16,049 nucleotides of DNA from DASRQK01 sp964436635 (GTDB taxonomy: Bacteria > Bacteroidota > Bacteroidia > Sphingobacteriales > Sphingobacteriaceae): assembly GCA_964436635.1 (NCBI GenBank), contig CAYTDM010000033.1, forward strand, positions 1 through 16,049, given 5' to 3'. Position numbers and translations under genes: made by a program. Numbering within the stretch: position 1 is the first letter of the stretch; every line of letters begins with the position of its first letter. The notes beneath the pieces were generated by a model. The model was not told the origin of the DNA. It saw only the letters and a list, made by a program, of their open reading frames with translations, and ran no database searches. Shown here in pieces: positions 7,667-15,279 of the stretch.

Positions 7667-8365
7667 TTATTGCTTATTAACTGCTTTAAAATGTTTAATA
7701 ATACGTTTTCCGAAGATGGATGATCCTACACGAATCATCGTGCTGCCTTGAGCTAATGCGATGTTATAATCTGAAGACATTCCCATAGATAGGGTGTCAA
7801 AGGCTGAATCTTTACGGAAATAGCTTAATTTAATTCCATCAAACAGCGTTTTAAGCTCGTAAAACTCTTCTTTTATTAATTTTTCATTCTCTGTATTCGT
7901 GGCCATCCCCATTAATCCACGAATTCGTACGTTTTCTAGTTTGAATCGAGCTTCATTTTCTAATAACTCGATTAATTCTACGTGATCCAGTCCAAATTTT
8001 GTGTCCTCGCTGGCGATGTGCACCTGCAATAAGCAATCGATCACTCTGCCCTGTTTAATCCCATGTTTATTGATTTCCTCTAATAACTTTAGGCTATCTA
8101 CTGAATGAATCAAGGAAACAAAGGAAGCGATGTATTTTACTTTGTTTCGTTGAAGATGTCCGATGAGGTGCCATTCAATATCACTGGGAAGTTGCGCTTG
8201 TTTTTCCACTAATTCTTGCACCAAATTTTCTCCAAAAATCCGATGACCGACCTCATATGCCTCCATGATTTCTGCTGGAGTTCTCGTTTTTGAAACGACG
8301 ACAAGGGTTGCATTTTTGTCCCCAATTTCTTTTTGAATGGCTTGAATATTTTTTGGAATGCTCAT
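7667..8365 (-). CDS. YggS/PLPBP family pyridoxal phosphate homeostasis protein
   Basis: The product is 232 residues, a single TIM-barrel of the type seen in the N-terminal domain of alanine racemase. It binds PLP but has no known catalytic turnover; family members buffer PLP and affect amino-acid and keto-acid balance. The PLP lysine is K26 in VVVSKTR. GENLVQELVEK (45-55), HLIGHLQRNKVK (66-77) and the phosphate-binding region SMGMSSDYNIALAQGSTMIRVG (around 193-214) are all typical. The ATG at 8365 starts close to the first helix, as usual. This is the first gene of the minus-strand cluster and diverges from the DUF4296 gene; the 82-base gap holds TATTTTTG (8443-8436) and TGGATTTG (8414-8407), either of which could be its -7 element. 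Confidence 0.93.
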   Translation of the reverse strand: MSIPKNIQAIQKEIGDKNATLVVVSKTRTPAEIMEAYEVGHRIFGENLVQELVEKQAQLPSDIEWHLIGHLQRNKVKYIASFVSLIHSVDSLKLLEEINKHGIKQGRVIDCLLQVHIASEDTKFGLDHVELIELLENEARFKLENVRIRGLMGMATNTENEKLIKEEFYELKTLFDGIKLSYFRKDSAFDTLSMGMSSDYNIALAQGSTMIRVGSSIFGKRIIKHFKAVNKQ

Positions 8366-8425
8366 GTTTTTTCAATCAATCATGGATTTACACACCTTTT
8401 CGCTGACAAATCCACCTTTGTTTTG

Positions 8426-8443
8426 TAATTTTGTACAAAAATA
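8426..8443. promoter_or_regulatory. Face-to-face TAnnTTTG elements forming a near-palindrome
   Basis: The 18 bases TAATTTTGTACAAAAATA read almost the same on both strands (16 of 18 positions) around a central GTAC. Each strand carries a full -7 element: TAATTTTG on plus (8426-8433), TATTTTTG on minus (8443-8436). On plus, transcription would begin near 8440, only about eight bases before the DUF4296 gene ATG. No good -33 TTTG is seen at the right distance on plus. On minus, the TTTG of this element could instead act as a -33 for TGGATTTG at 8414-8407 (21-base spacer), upstream of the YggS gene. A regulator operator is an alternative reading. Sequence pattern is certain, role is inferred. Confidence 0.5.
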
Positions 8444-8447
8444 CAAA

Positions 8448-9167
8448 ATGAGACGCTTATTATTCGTTTTATTGCTACTGAATTTATTAGTTGCTTGTAG
8501 TGAAAAACTACCTGAGGGTGTCTTGTCCAGAAATAAGTTGCCGGAGATCCTTGTGCAAGTTCATTTGCTTGACGCAAATATGAATTCCATGCACATAGAT
8601 TCTGCACGGGGACGCTTGTTAGCGGATTATCAAGAACTGTTCGATTATTATCAAATCGACTCAAACATATTTAAACAATCGATTCAATATTATTCCAAAC
8701 GTCCAGAAGAGTTTCAAGCCATTTATCAAGAAGTGACTGATAAATTGCAAGCCATGATGGATGAGGATAATGCAGCCCGAGCTGAAATCTATCGTCAACA
8801 AGTAATTGCTGACTCTATTAAAAAGGTCCAATACATGGATAGTCTTTATCAGGCCGCCATTGATTCCTTAGATTTCAAACGGAAGCGACATTTATTAAGA
8901 ATGCCCGATTCCACTCAAAAAGTGGATGCGAGGGTTCCATTTCATTTTATACCTTATTCTACGCGATTTTTCCAAGATCAACGACTTTGGCGTCTAAACT
9001 TTGATGCCTATTTACGACTTGATTCTTCGGTGCGCATAGAGCCTTTCGTCCGGTACCCATCGGCGGATGTGAACTTAAGAGCTCCTGCTGTGGACCCTGC
9101 TAATATTCCGCCAGTCCAACAGGAGCCTAAAAACGTTCCGACCTTAAAACATCAATTCATAAATTAA
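8448..9167 (+). CDS. DUF4296 domain lipoprotein
   Basis: The product is 239 residues. Residues 1-17 form a lipoprotein signal peptide with a textbook lipobox LVAC (14-17), so the mature protein should be lipid-anchored in the envelope. Residues about 20-105 match DUF4296, a Bacteroidota family of unknown function: LPEGVLSRNKLPEIL at 21-35, VHLLDA at 38-43, and YYSKRPEEFQAIYQEVTDKL at 81-100. A charged helical, probably coiled stretch follows (about 100-150), then a tail ending in a proline-rich segment (about 212-231). I recognise nothing in the last 90 residues. The ATG at 8448 is the start that gives the signal peptide; longer in-frame readings begin inside the promoter region. The gene ends one base before the mutS2 start, which suggests shared transcription and coupled translation. 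Confidence 0.85.
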   Translation: MRRLLFVLLLLNLLVACSEKLPEGVLSRNKLPEILVQVHLLDANMNSMHIDSARGRLLADYQELFDYYQIDSNIFKQSIQYYSKRPEEFQAIYQEVTDKLQAMMDEDNAARAEIYRQQVIADSIKKVQYMDSLYQAAIDSLDFKRKRHLLRMPDSTQKVDARVPFHFIPYSTRFFQDQRLWRLNFDAYLRLDSSVRIEPFVRYPSADVNLRAPAVDPANIPPVQQEPKNVPTLKHQFIN

Positions 9168-9168
9168 T

Positions 9169-11556
9169 ATGATCTACCCTGAGAATATCCTGGATAAATT
9201 AGGATTTACTGAAATACGACTACGAATTAGGGAGAAATGCCTGAGCGTAGCAGGGAAAGAATTGGTGGATAAAATTCAACCCCAATCGCGGTACGATCAA
9301 ATTGAACGATTTTTAAGGCAAACGGAAGAGTTTAGGAATTTAATATTACATGATTCGCCGCTTCAAGTGGATCATTTATACCCATTGAAGCCGCTGACAG
9401 ATAAGATACGCGTGGAAGGATTCTTTTTAAGTGAAGAAGAATTTCATCAATTGCATCTAACCTTAAAAACCATTCTTGGGATCATACAATATTTTGACCA
9501 ACGGAAAGGTCAATATCCGAATATAGAAGCCTTGCTCGAACAAGTGACCATCGAGAAGCAGTTATTAAATGAAATATCCAAAATTATTGATGATAAGGGC
9601 GTCATTCGGTCCAACGCTTCAAAATTATTAGCAGATTTAAGTGGGCAAATCCAAAAAGCCGAACAGGAGGCCCATCGTAAAATTGATCAATTATTTAAGC
9701 ACGCCCAACAACAAAATTGGACCGCAGACGGGAATTTGACCGTGCGGGATGGACGGCTTTGTATTCCTGTGTTGGCCGAGCATAAACGAAAATTAAAAGG
9801 CTTTATTCACGACGAATCTGCTACTGGCCAAACCGCTTATATCGAACCCGAAGAAGTTTTTCACTTAAACAATAAATTGCGCGATTTGATTTTCGATCGT
9901 AGGAGGGAGGTTATTCGTTTATTAATCGAATTAACAAACTTTTTCAGGCCTTACACATCGCTCCTTTTACAGTATCATGCTTTGTTAGGAAAGGTCGATT
10001 TTGTGCGTGCCAAAGCACTTTTTGCCATAGAAATCGATGCACAATTACCTGGATTGATCCAACAACCCAGCATTCATTTAGTCAATGCAGAGCACCCACT
10101 GCTTAAACTTTCATTCAAAAAGGAGAAAGGAAGTACCGTGGTTCCGTTGAATATTAAAATTGATCAGGAAGATCGCATCATTGTGGTGTCTGGGCCAAAT
10201 GCAGGTGGAAAATCCGTTTGTATGAAAACCGTGGGCTTGTTGCAATTAATGGTCCAGTCGGGGTTGTTGATTCCGGCTGATCCAACTTCTACCATGGGTA
10301 TTTTTAAATCATTTTTTGCAGATATTGGAGATGATCAGTCCTTAGAAAGTGATTTAAGTACTTACAGTGCTCATTTGACGAAAATGAAGTATTTCACTGA
10401 GCACGCGGATTCGAAAAGTTTGGTGCTCATTGATGAATTTGGGACCGGAACAGATCCACTTTTTGGGGGACCAATGGCGGAGGCTGTTTTAGAAGTGTTA
10501 ACCAAAAAAAATATTCGAGGCGTAATCACCACCCACTACTCAAATTTAAAAGTATACGCAGGCAATACAAAGGGGCTTCAAAATGCCTCCATGTTATTTG
10601 ATAATCAACAGATGAAGCCTATGTATATTCTGCAAATCGGGAAACCAGGAAGTTCATACGCTTTTGAAATCGCTCAAAAAATTGGACTCAATCGGGAAAT
10701 CATAGAGACAGCCAAACAAAAAGTTGGGAAGCAACAAAAACGTGTAGACACGTTATTAGTTGATTTGGAACGAGAAAAGGCGGAAATGATCGTTGCGAAG
10801 CGAGCCCTGGAAAAGAAAGAAGCAGCCATGCTTAAATTAAAGCAGGAAAATGAAGAATTACAGGCCTATTTAGATTTAAATAAGAAAACCATTCTGAAAG
10901 AAGCTAAAATTGAGGCGAAATCAATTATACAACAGGCGAATAAGCTCATAGAGAATACGATTTCAGAAATTAAATCCCAACACGCAGAAAAGGAAAAAAC
11001 CAAAGTTTTAAGAGAAAAAGTGCAAGAAACGTTGGAACAACTGGACAAGAGTGTTCAGCAGGATAAAATTCGTCCTGCTGTGAAAAATAATTTGAAAGTC
11101 GAGGCAAAAGAAATTCAAATTGGTGATTGGGTAAAAATGATTGATTCTGGGAACGCGGCGCAAGTGTTAGAAATCAATAAAAACAATGTTATTCTGACAA
11201 TGGGAGAGTTGAGGACGGTTCAGAAGCTGAAAAATTTAGAGAAAATTTCAAAAAAAGAATTGCCTAAATCCATTCGAAAATCGAATACGAGTAAATTGTC
11301 AGATGCATCGAATTTTTCTCCAGAAATAGATGTTCGGGGAATGCGGACAGAACAGGCTTTGTATGCGATCGAAAAAGTGTTAGATCAGGCCATCATGCTC
11401 GGGTATCCTAACCTTAAAATCGTGCATGGTAAAGGGGATGGAATCTTGCGAAAATTCATCCGAGATTATCTGCGTAAGTATAGTCAAATCAGTCATTTGG
11501 AGGACGAACATCCGGATAGAGGGGGGGATGGGATTACATATGCTCATTTAAGCTAA
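9169..11556 (+). CDS. mutS2: MutS2 family ATPase/endonuclease with Smr domain
   Basis: The product is 795 residues, the usual MutS2 length. MutS2 proteins lack the mismatch-recognition domains of MutS; in different bacteria they act on branched DNA to restrain recombination or rescue collided ribosomes. The N-terminal lever and core region (about 1-320) is followed by the ABC-type ATPase with Walker A GPNAGGKS at 342-349 and Walker B LVLIDEFGTGTD at 418-429, then TTHYSNL. A long charged coiled coil spans about 510-640, then a KOW-like strand region (about 645-690). The C-terminal Smr nuclease domain has DVRG at 721-724 and HGKGDGILR at 753-761 (the family more often shows DLRG and HGKGTGxLR). 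The ATG at 9169 is one base after the stop of the DUF4296 gene. A G7 run at 11521-11527 lies ten codons before the stop. No clear terminator follows. Confidence 0.95.
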   Translation: MIYPENILDKLGFTEIRLRIREKCLSVAGKELVDKIQPQSRYDQIERFLRQTEEFRNLILHDSPLQVDHLYPLKPLTDKIRVEGFFLSEEEFHQLHLTLKTILGIIQYFDQRKGQYPNIEALLEQVTIEKQLLNEISKIIDDKGVIRSNASKLLADLSGQIQKAEQEAHRKIDQLFKHAQQQNWTADGNLTVRDGRLCIPVLAEHKRKLKGFIHDESATGQTAYIEPEEVFHLNNKLRDLIFDRRREVIRLLIELTNFFRPYTSLLLQYHALLGKVDFVRAKALFAIEIDAQLPGLIQQPSIHLVNAEHPLLKLSFKKEKGSTVVPLNIKIDQEDRIIVVSGPNAGGKSVCMKTVGLLQLMVQSGLLIPADPTSTMGIFKSFFADIGDDQSLESDLSTYSAHLTKMKYFTEHADSKSLVLIDEFGTGTDPLFGGPMAEAVLEVLTKKNIRGVITTHYSNLKVYAGNTKGLQNASMLFDNQQMKPMYILQIGKPGSSYAFEIAQKIGLNREIIETAKQKVGKQQKRVDTLLVDLEREKAEMIVAKRALEKKEAAMLKLKQENEELQAYLDLNKKTILKEAKIEAKSIIQQANKLIENTISEIKSQHAEKEKTKVLREKVQETLEQLDKSVQQDKIRPAVKNNLKVEAKEIQIGDWVKMIDSGNAAQVLEINKNNVILTMGELRTVQKLKNLEKISKKELPKSIRKSNTSKLSDASNFSPEIDVRGMRTEQALYAIEKVLDQAIMLGYPNLKIVHGKGDGILRKFIRDYLRKYSQISHLEDEHPDRGGDGITYAHLS

Positions 11557-11810
11557 AATTTTATCAACATTTTGTAATTTTTTCAATTTCTGCAAATTGT
11601 TAATAAAAGATGTTAAATTTTGTTAAATTTTTAAAATTCCCTCCTTTTAATTTTAACAATTTAAATTTATTGTCAAATTCCTCGTTCGCTTAGTCAAACT
11701 GTTGGTAGATTTAACCTTAACTTAACGAAGGCTTAATAAAACTTGTTTCTATATTTAATAATGGTTGATTACCTTTGCGAAAAATATCAAATACATCTAA
11801 AAAAATCAGT
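11557..11810. other. AT-rich spacer between mutS2 and the Oar-like receptor gene
   Basis: This 254-base stretch has no coding sequence I can support and no GC-rich hairpin to terminate mutS2. It contains two exact 10-base tandem copies of TGTTAAATTT (11611-11630) with a related TGTTAATAAA at 11598-11607. A cluster of TTAAC motifs follows (TTAACCTTAACTTAAC at 11711-11726). The receptor promoter element lies near its right end. The repeats could be regulator sites or simply low-complexity sequence. Confidence 0.5.
11770..11777 (+). promoter_or_regulatory. -7 promoter element of the Oar-like receptor gene
   Basis: TACCTTTG at 11770-11777 matches TAnnTTTG exactly. The nearest upstream TTG (11743-11745) is 24 bases away, longer than the usual 17-23, so the -33 box is weak or shifted. 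Transcription would begin near 11783, leaving a leader of about 28 bases before the ATG at 11811. Confidence 0.6.
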
Positions 11811-14800
11811 ATGAGAAAGTCTTTACTTTTGATGATGGTGTTACTTGTGACCGCTTTGTACGGAACGGCTCAAGTTACCACCAGTAGTATGTCTGGATTG
11901 GTTACTCAATCAGGCAATCAAATCGTGGCAGGCGCAACGATTAAGGCTACGCACGTTCCAAGTGGTACCGTGTATAGTACTTCTACTACAACCGCTGGTC
12001 GGTATAATTTAGCGAATATGCGTGTAGGAGGTCCTTACCGTGTTGAAGTTACTTATGTAGGCCAACAAGCTGTAATCTATGAAGACGTTTATCTTCAATT
12101 GGGTGAGCCATTAACCTTAAATACTGCATTTGCAGATGGTGGGTTAAAATTAGACGAAGTAACCATTTCTCCTCTTCGTTCAGCTACTAATTTAGACAAA
12201 ACGGGAACCTCTACCCATATTTCTAGACAGCAAATTAATAAATTACCATCTTTTACTAGAAGTATTTCTGATTTTACTCGGATTACACCTCAAGCAAATG
12301 GTAATTCATTTGCAGGTCGTGACGGGCGTTATAACAACGTTCAAATTGATGGGGCGAACTTTAATAATGGTTTTGGTTTGAATGATGATCCACTTCCTGG
12401 TGGCGGTGGTCTTTCTATCGATGCGATTGAACAAATCCAAGTAAATATTGCACCTTATGATGTGCGTCAAGGTGGTTTTACAGGTGCTGGAATTAATGCA
12501 GTAACACGTAGTGGTAATAATAAATTCCAAGGTTCTGCTTATTATTTCGTTCAAAATGATCAATTGCAAGGAACAAAAATTAATGGTGATCTTGTAAGTG
12601 GTGTACAACCTAGTTCTGATAAAACATTTGGTTTCAGATTAGGAGGACCTATTATTAAAAATAAATTATTTTTCTTTGTTAACGCAGAAAGATCAAACTT
12701 GGAAGGACCTTCAGCGGGTGCTGTGAATCCTTGGAGAGCTTCTGATAATGGTGTTTCAGTACCTGCAGATAACATTACAAGAGTTAAAAGAAGTGATCTT
12801 GAAGCAGTAAGAAACCATTTAATCAATCAGTGGGGATATAATCCAGGTCGTTATGAAGGATACGCTGATGGTAAATCAAACACGATTTCATGGTTAGCAC
12901 GTTTAGATTGGAATATTAATAATAACCACAAATTAGCTTTCCGTATCAATAGTACAGAAAATGAAATTCCTTTCTTAACGAATGGTACTTCTGGTGCATA
13001 TCCACGAGCAAACAATAATTACTCTCGTGTTTCTCAAAATGCGATGTCGTTTGAGAACTCTATGTACTTTAATGCAAATAACGTTTTCTCAAGTACCTTA
13101 GAATTGAACAGCCGTTTTAATAATAACATTTCAAACCAATTCTTAGTTACTTACTCAAACATCGAATCTGGTCGTTCATCACCAAGTGCTGAATTTCCAT
13201 TTATTGATATCGGAGATGGTTTAGGTACAGAAAGCACTTGGCAAAACTACATTTCAGCAGGTTATGAATTATTTACTTATAATAACGCTGTTAAAAATAA
13301 AAACTACATCGTTACTAATAACGTGAATATTTCTTCTGGACGCCATGAAATTGTAGTAGGTGCAAGCTTTGAAATGCAAGAATTTAAAAATAACTACATG
13401 CGGAATGGTACCTCTTACTACCGATATGCTTCTGTAGCTGACTTTTTAAAAACTGGTACCCCAGGTGAAGTAGCGCCAATTCAATTTGCTTTAACTTATC
13501 CTTATCCTGGACAACAGCCTTGGGCAATAGTTAATTATGCACTTCCTTCTTTATATGTTCAAGATAAATTTACTGTTACCGACAGATTTACATTGACAGC
13601 AGGTATTCGTGCTGAGATCCCAATGTTTACAAATAGTTTAGTAGCTAATCCAGTAGTGGATGGTCTTGATTTATTAGACGTAAATGGGCAAGTTACTAAT
13701 TACGCTTCTGGCGAATGGCCAAAAACCAGATTGATGGTTTCTCCTCGTTTAGGTTTCAGATGGGATGTAGAAGGTGATAGATCATTTATAGTTCGTGGTG
13801 GAACCGGTATTTTTGCAGGTCGTGTGCCATTTGTTTGGTTAACTAACCAACCTTCCAATACAGGCGCTATTCAAAATGGTATTGAGCCGGGAAGTTATGC
13901 TGCTTCTGCTCCATGGATTAATCAAATCCGTTTTAACCCGGATAAATTACATTGGTTGGAAAATGTTCCAGCTGGCGCAGGGAATGTGTTTATCACTTCT
14001 CCAGGTGCAGGTGTACCGGGATCATTAGCATTAGTAGATAGTGATTTTAAAATGCCTCAAATTTATCGAGTAAACGTTGGTGCAGACAAACGCATTGCGA
14101 ACACTCCATTAACCCTTGTTGCTGACTTAATGTATACCAAAGATTTACAAGATGTATATCAATTTGGTGCTAACAGAAAAGAAGCAACTCAAACGATGTA
14201 TGATGGACGTCCATATTATCCAAATGCAGCTGCATACACTTATAACTCTTCATTAGGTGGAAATGCAGGTAGTGTTTTAATGAATACTGACCAAGGACAT
14301 TCATTCAATTTAAGCTTAGGAGTGAATTTGGATAATTATAAAGGCTTAAGTGGTTCGTTATTTTACAACCATACATCAGCTCAAACTACCACTGATAACT
14401 CTGGATCGAATGCTTCTTCTGCATGGGGTGCTACTCCTAACATTGGATCGCCTAATGATATTTTCTTAGCATCTTCAATGGGAGCATTGCCTCACCGTGT
14501 AGTAGGTCATTTATCCTATGAATTTGGTGGCTTGAAATACGGTCAAACTACTGTTTCTGTTTATTACTCTGGAGCACACCAAGGTCGTTATTCATTCACT
14601 TACAATGGTGATGTGAACGGCGATGCGATCGGCGGAGATTTACTTTTCATCCCTACAAATGCTTCGGACGTTAACTTTGTTCCTGCTAATGGATTTACAG
14701 TTGAACAACAACGTGCAGCATTCAATGAATTAATGAATAATGTTTCGTATTTAAGCGATAACAAAGGGAAAATGGCAGATAGAAATGCTGTGTTAATGCC

Positions 14801-15119
14801 ATGGTATAACCGTTTTGACGTTAGAATTTTACAGGATTTGTTTACAAACATTGGTGGGTCTAAAAACTCAATTCAGTTAAGTTTAGATTTCGTTAACTTT
14901 GCCAACTTGTTAAATTCTGATTGGGGAGTTCGTAAGCAATTAATTCCTAATGCAAGCACACCATTATCGGTTGTTACCAGAGGAACTAATCCGACTTTCC
15001 GCATGAATACTGCTAATATCGACGGTAATGTGGTATTACCTACAGAAATGTATCAAGACGTACGTACATTAGGTACTACTTGGAGCATGCAATTTGGATT
15101 ACGTTATATCTTTAACTAA
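11811..15119 (+). CDS. Oar-like TonB-dependent outer-membrane receptor
   Basis: The product is 1102 residues. A signal peptide at 1 to about 21 ends around GTA-Q. A carboxypeptidase-regulatory-like beta-sandwich follows at about 25-110 (MSGLVTQSGNQIVAGATI, then TTTAGRYNLANMRVGGPYRVEV). Next is a TonB plug domain at about 125-240 (INKLPSFTRSISDFTRITP, then YNNVQIDGANFNNGFGL and GGLSIDAIEQIQV). A long beta-barrel fills the rest, ending in LRYIFN, close to the aromatic C-terminus used for outer-membrane insertion. This order is typical of Oar-type receptors of Bacteroidota and myxobacteria; the ligand is unknown and no SusD-like partner follows. The ATG at 11811 begins the signal peptide; an upstream in-frame TTG at 11775 falls inside the promoter element. 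By eye the gene favours CGT and GGT codons more than its neighbours, as expected of an abundant protein. It ends 160 bases before the end of convergent murI, with two hairpins between. Confidence 0.92.
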   Translation: MRKSLLLMMVLLVTALYGTAQVTTSSMSGLVTQSGNQIVAGATIKATHVPSGTVYSTSTTTAGRYNLANMRVGGPYRVEVTYVGQQAVIYEDVYLQLGEPLTLNTAFADGGLKLDEVTISPLRSATNLDKTGTSTHISRQQINKLPSFTRSISDFTRITPQANGNSFAGRDGRYNNVQIDGANFNNGFGLNDDPLPGGGGLSIDAIEQIQVNIAPYDVRQGGFTGAGINAVTRSGNNKFQGSAYYFVQNDQLQGTKINGDLVSGVQPSSDKTFGFRLGGPIIKNKLFFFVNAERSNLEGPSAGAVNPWRASDNGVSVPADNITRVKRSDLEAVRNHLINQWGYNPGRYEGYADGKSNTISWLARLDWNINNNHKLAFRINSTENEIPFLTNGTSGAYPRANNNYSRVSQNAMSFENSMYFNANNVFSSTLELNSRFNNNISNQFLVTYSNIESGRSSPSAEFPFIDIGDGLGTESTWQNYISAGYELFTYNNAVKNKNYIVTNNVNISSGRHEIVVGASFEMQEFKNNYMRNGTSYYRYASVADFLKTGTPGEVAPIQFALTYPYPGQQPWAIVNYALPSLYVQDKFTVTDRFTLTAGIRAEIPMFTNSLVANPVVDGLDLLDVNGQVTNYASGEWPKTRLMVSPRLGFRWDVEGDRSFIVRGGTGIFAGRVPFVWLTNQPSNTGAIQNGIEPGSYAASAPWINQIRFNPDKLHWLENVPAGAGNVFITSPGAGVPGSLALVDSDFKMPQIYRVNVGADKRIANTPLTLVADLMYTKDLQDVYQFGANRKEATQTMYDGRPYYPNAAAYTYNSSLGGNAGSVLMNTDQGHSFNLSLGVNLDNYKGLSGSLFYNHTSAQTTTDNSGSNASSAWGATPNIGSPNDIFLASSMGALPHRVVGHLSYEFGGLKYGQTTVSVYYSGAHQGRYSFTYNGDVNGDAIGGDLLFIPTNASDVNFVPANGFTVEQQRAAFNELMNNVSYLSDNKGKMADRNAVLMPWYNRFDVRILQDLFTNIGGSKNSIQLSLDFVNFANLLNSDWGVRKQLIPNASTPLSVVTRGTNPTFRMNTANIDGNVVLPTEMYQDVRTLGTTWSMQFGLRYIFN

Positions 15120-15173
15120 TCTTAATCGTATAACATTACTGTTTAGGTAATCAAGCGATGAGCATATTATAAA

Positions 15174-15205
15174 AAATCACATAATCTTCAAGGATTATGT
15201 GATTT
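15174..15205 (-). terminator. Perfect 13-base-pair hairpin with a minus-strand T tract
   Basis: AAATCACATAATC (15174-15186) and GATTATGTGATTT (15193-15205) are perfect inverted copies around the six-base loop TTCAAG. On the minus strand the stem runs straight into six Ts (the A run at 15171-15176 of the plus strand, partly within the stem), giving a rho-independent terminator shape for transcripts leaving murI. It is the second hairpin those transcripts meet. On plus it lies 55 bases after the receptor stop, without a T tract. Confidence 0.6.
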
Positions 15206-15208
15206 CCA

Positions 15209-15256
15209 AACCTAAAAAGGGAGTTAAAATCTAAATTTTAACTCCCTTTTTAGGTT
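15209..15256. terminator. Bidirectional terminator between the receptor gene and murI
   Basis: A perfect 22-base inverted repeat (15209-15230 and 15235-15256) flanks the four-base loop CTAA. The core is GGGAGTTAAAAT/ATTTTAACTCCC with A5 before and T5 after. Because the whole is palindromic, both strands show a stem followed by five Ts. This is a classical two-way intrinsic terminator for the converging receptor and murI genes. Confidence 0.88.
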
Positions 15257-15279
15257 AATAAAAATTATAGAAATGGAAT

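Noticed and set aside
11584..11599. CAATTT/AAATTG hairpin after mutS2 as a terminator
   Set aside because: The six-pair stem is almost all A-T and has no T tract after it, so it is too weak to call.
11775..11810. TTG start extending the receptor upstream
   Set aside because: The TTG is part of the TACCTTTG promoter element, and the signal peptide begins at the ATG at 11811.
12306..12826. Overlapping minus-strand open frames inside the receptor gene
   Set aside because: Their composition is that of antisense coding sequence, and they resemble no known family.
15135..15151. ATTAC/GTAAT inverted repeat after the receptor gene
   Set aside because: A five-pair AT-rich stem is expected by chance in such sequence.
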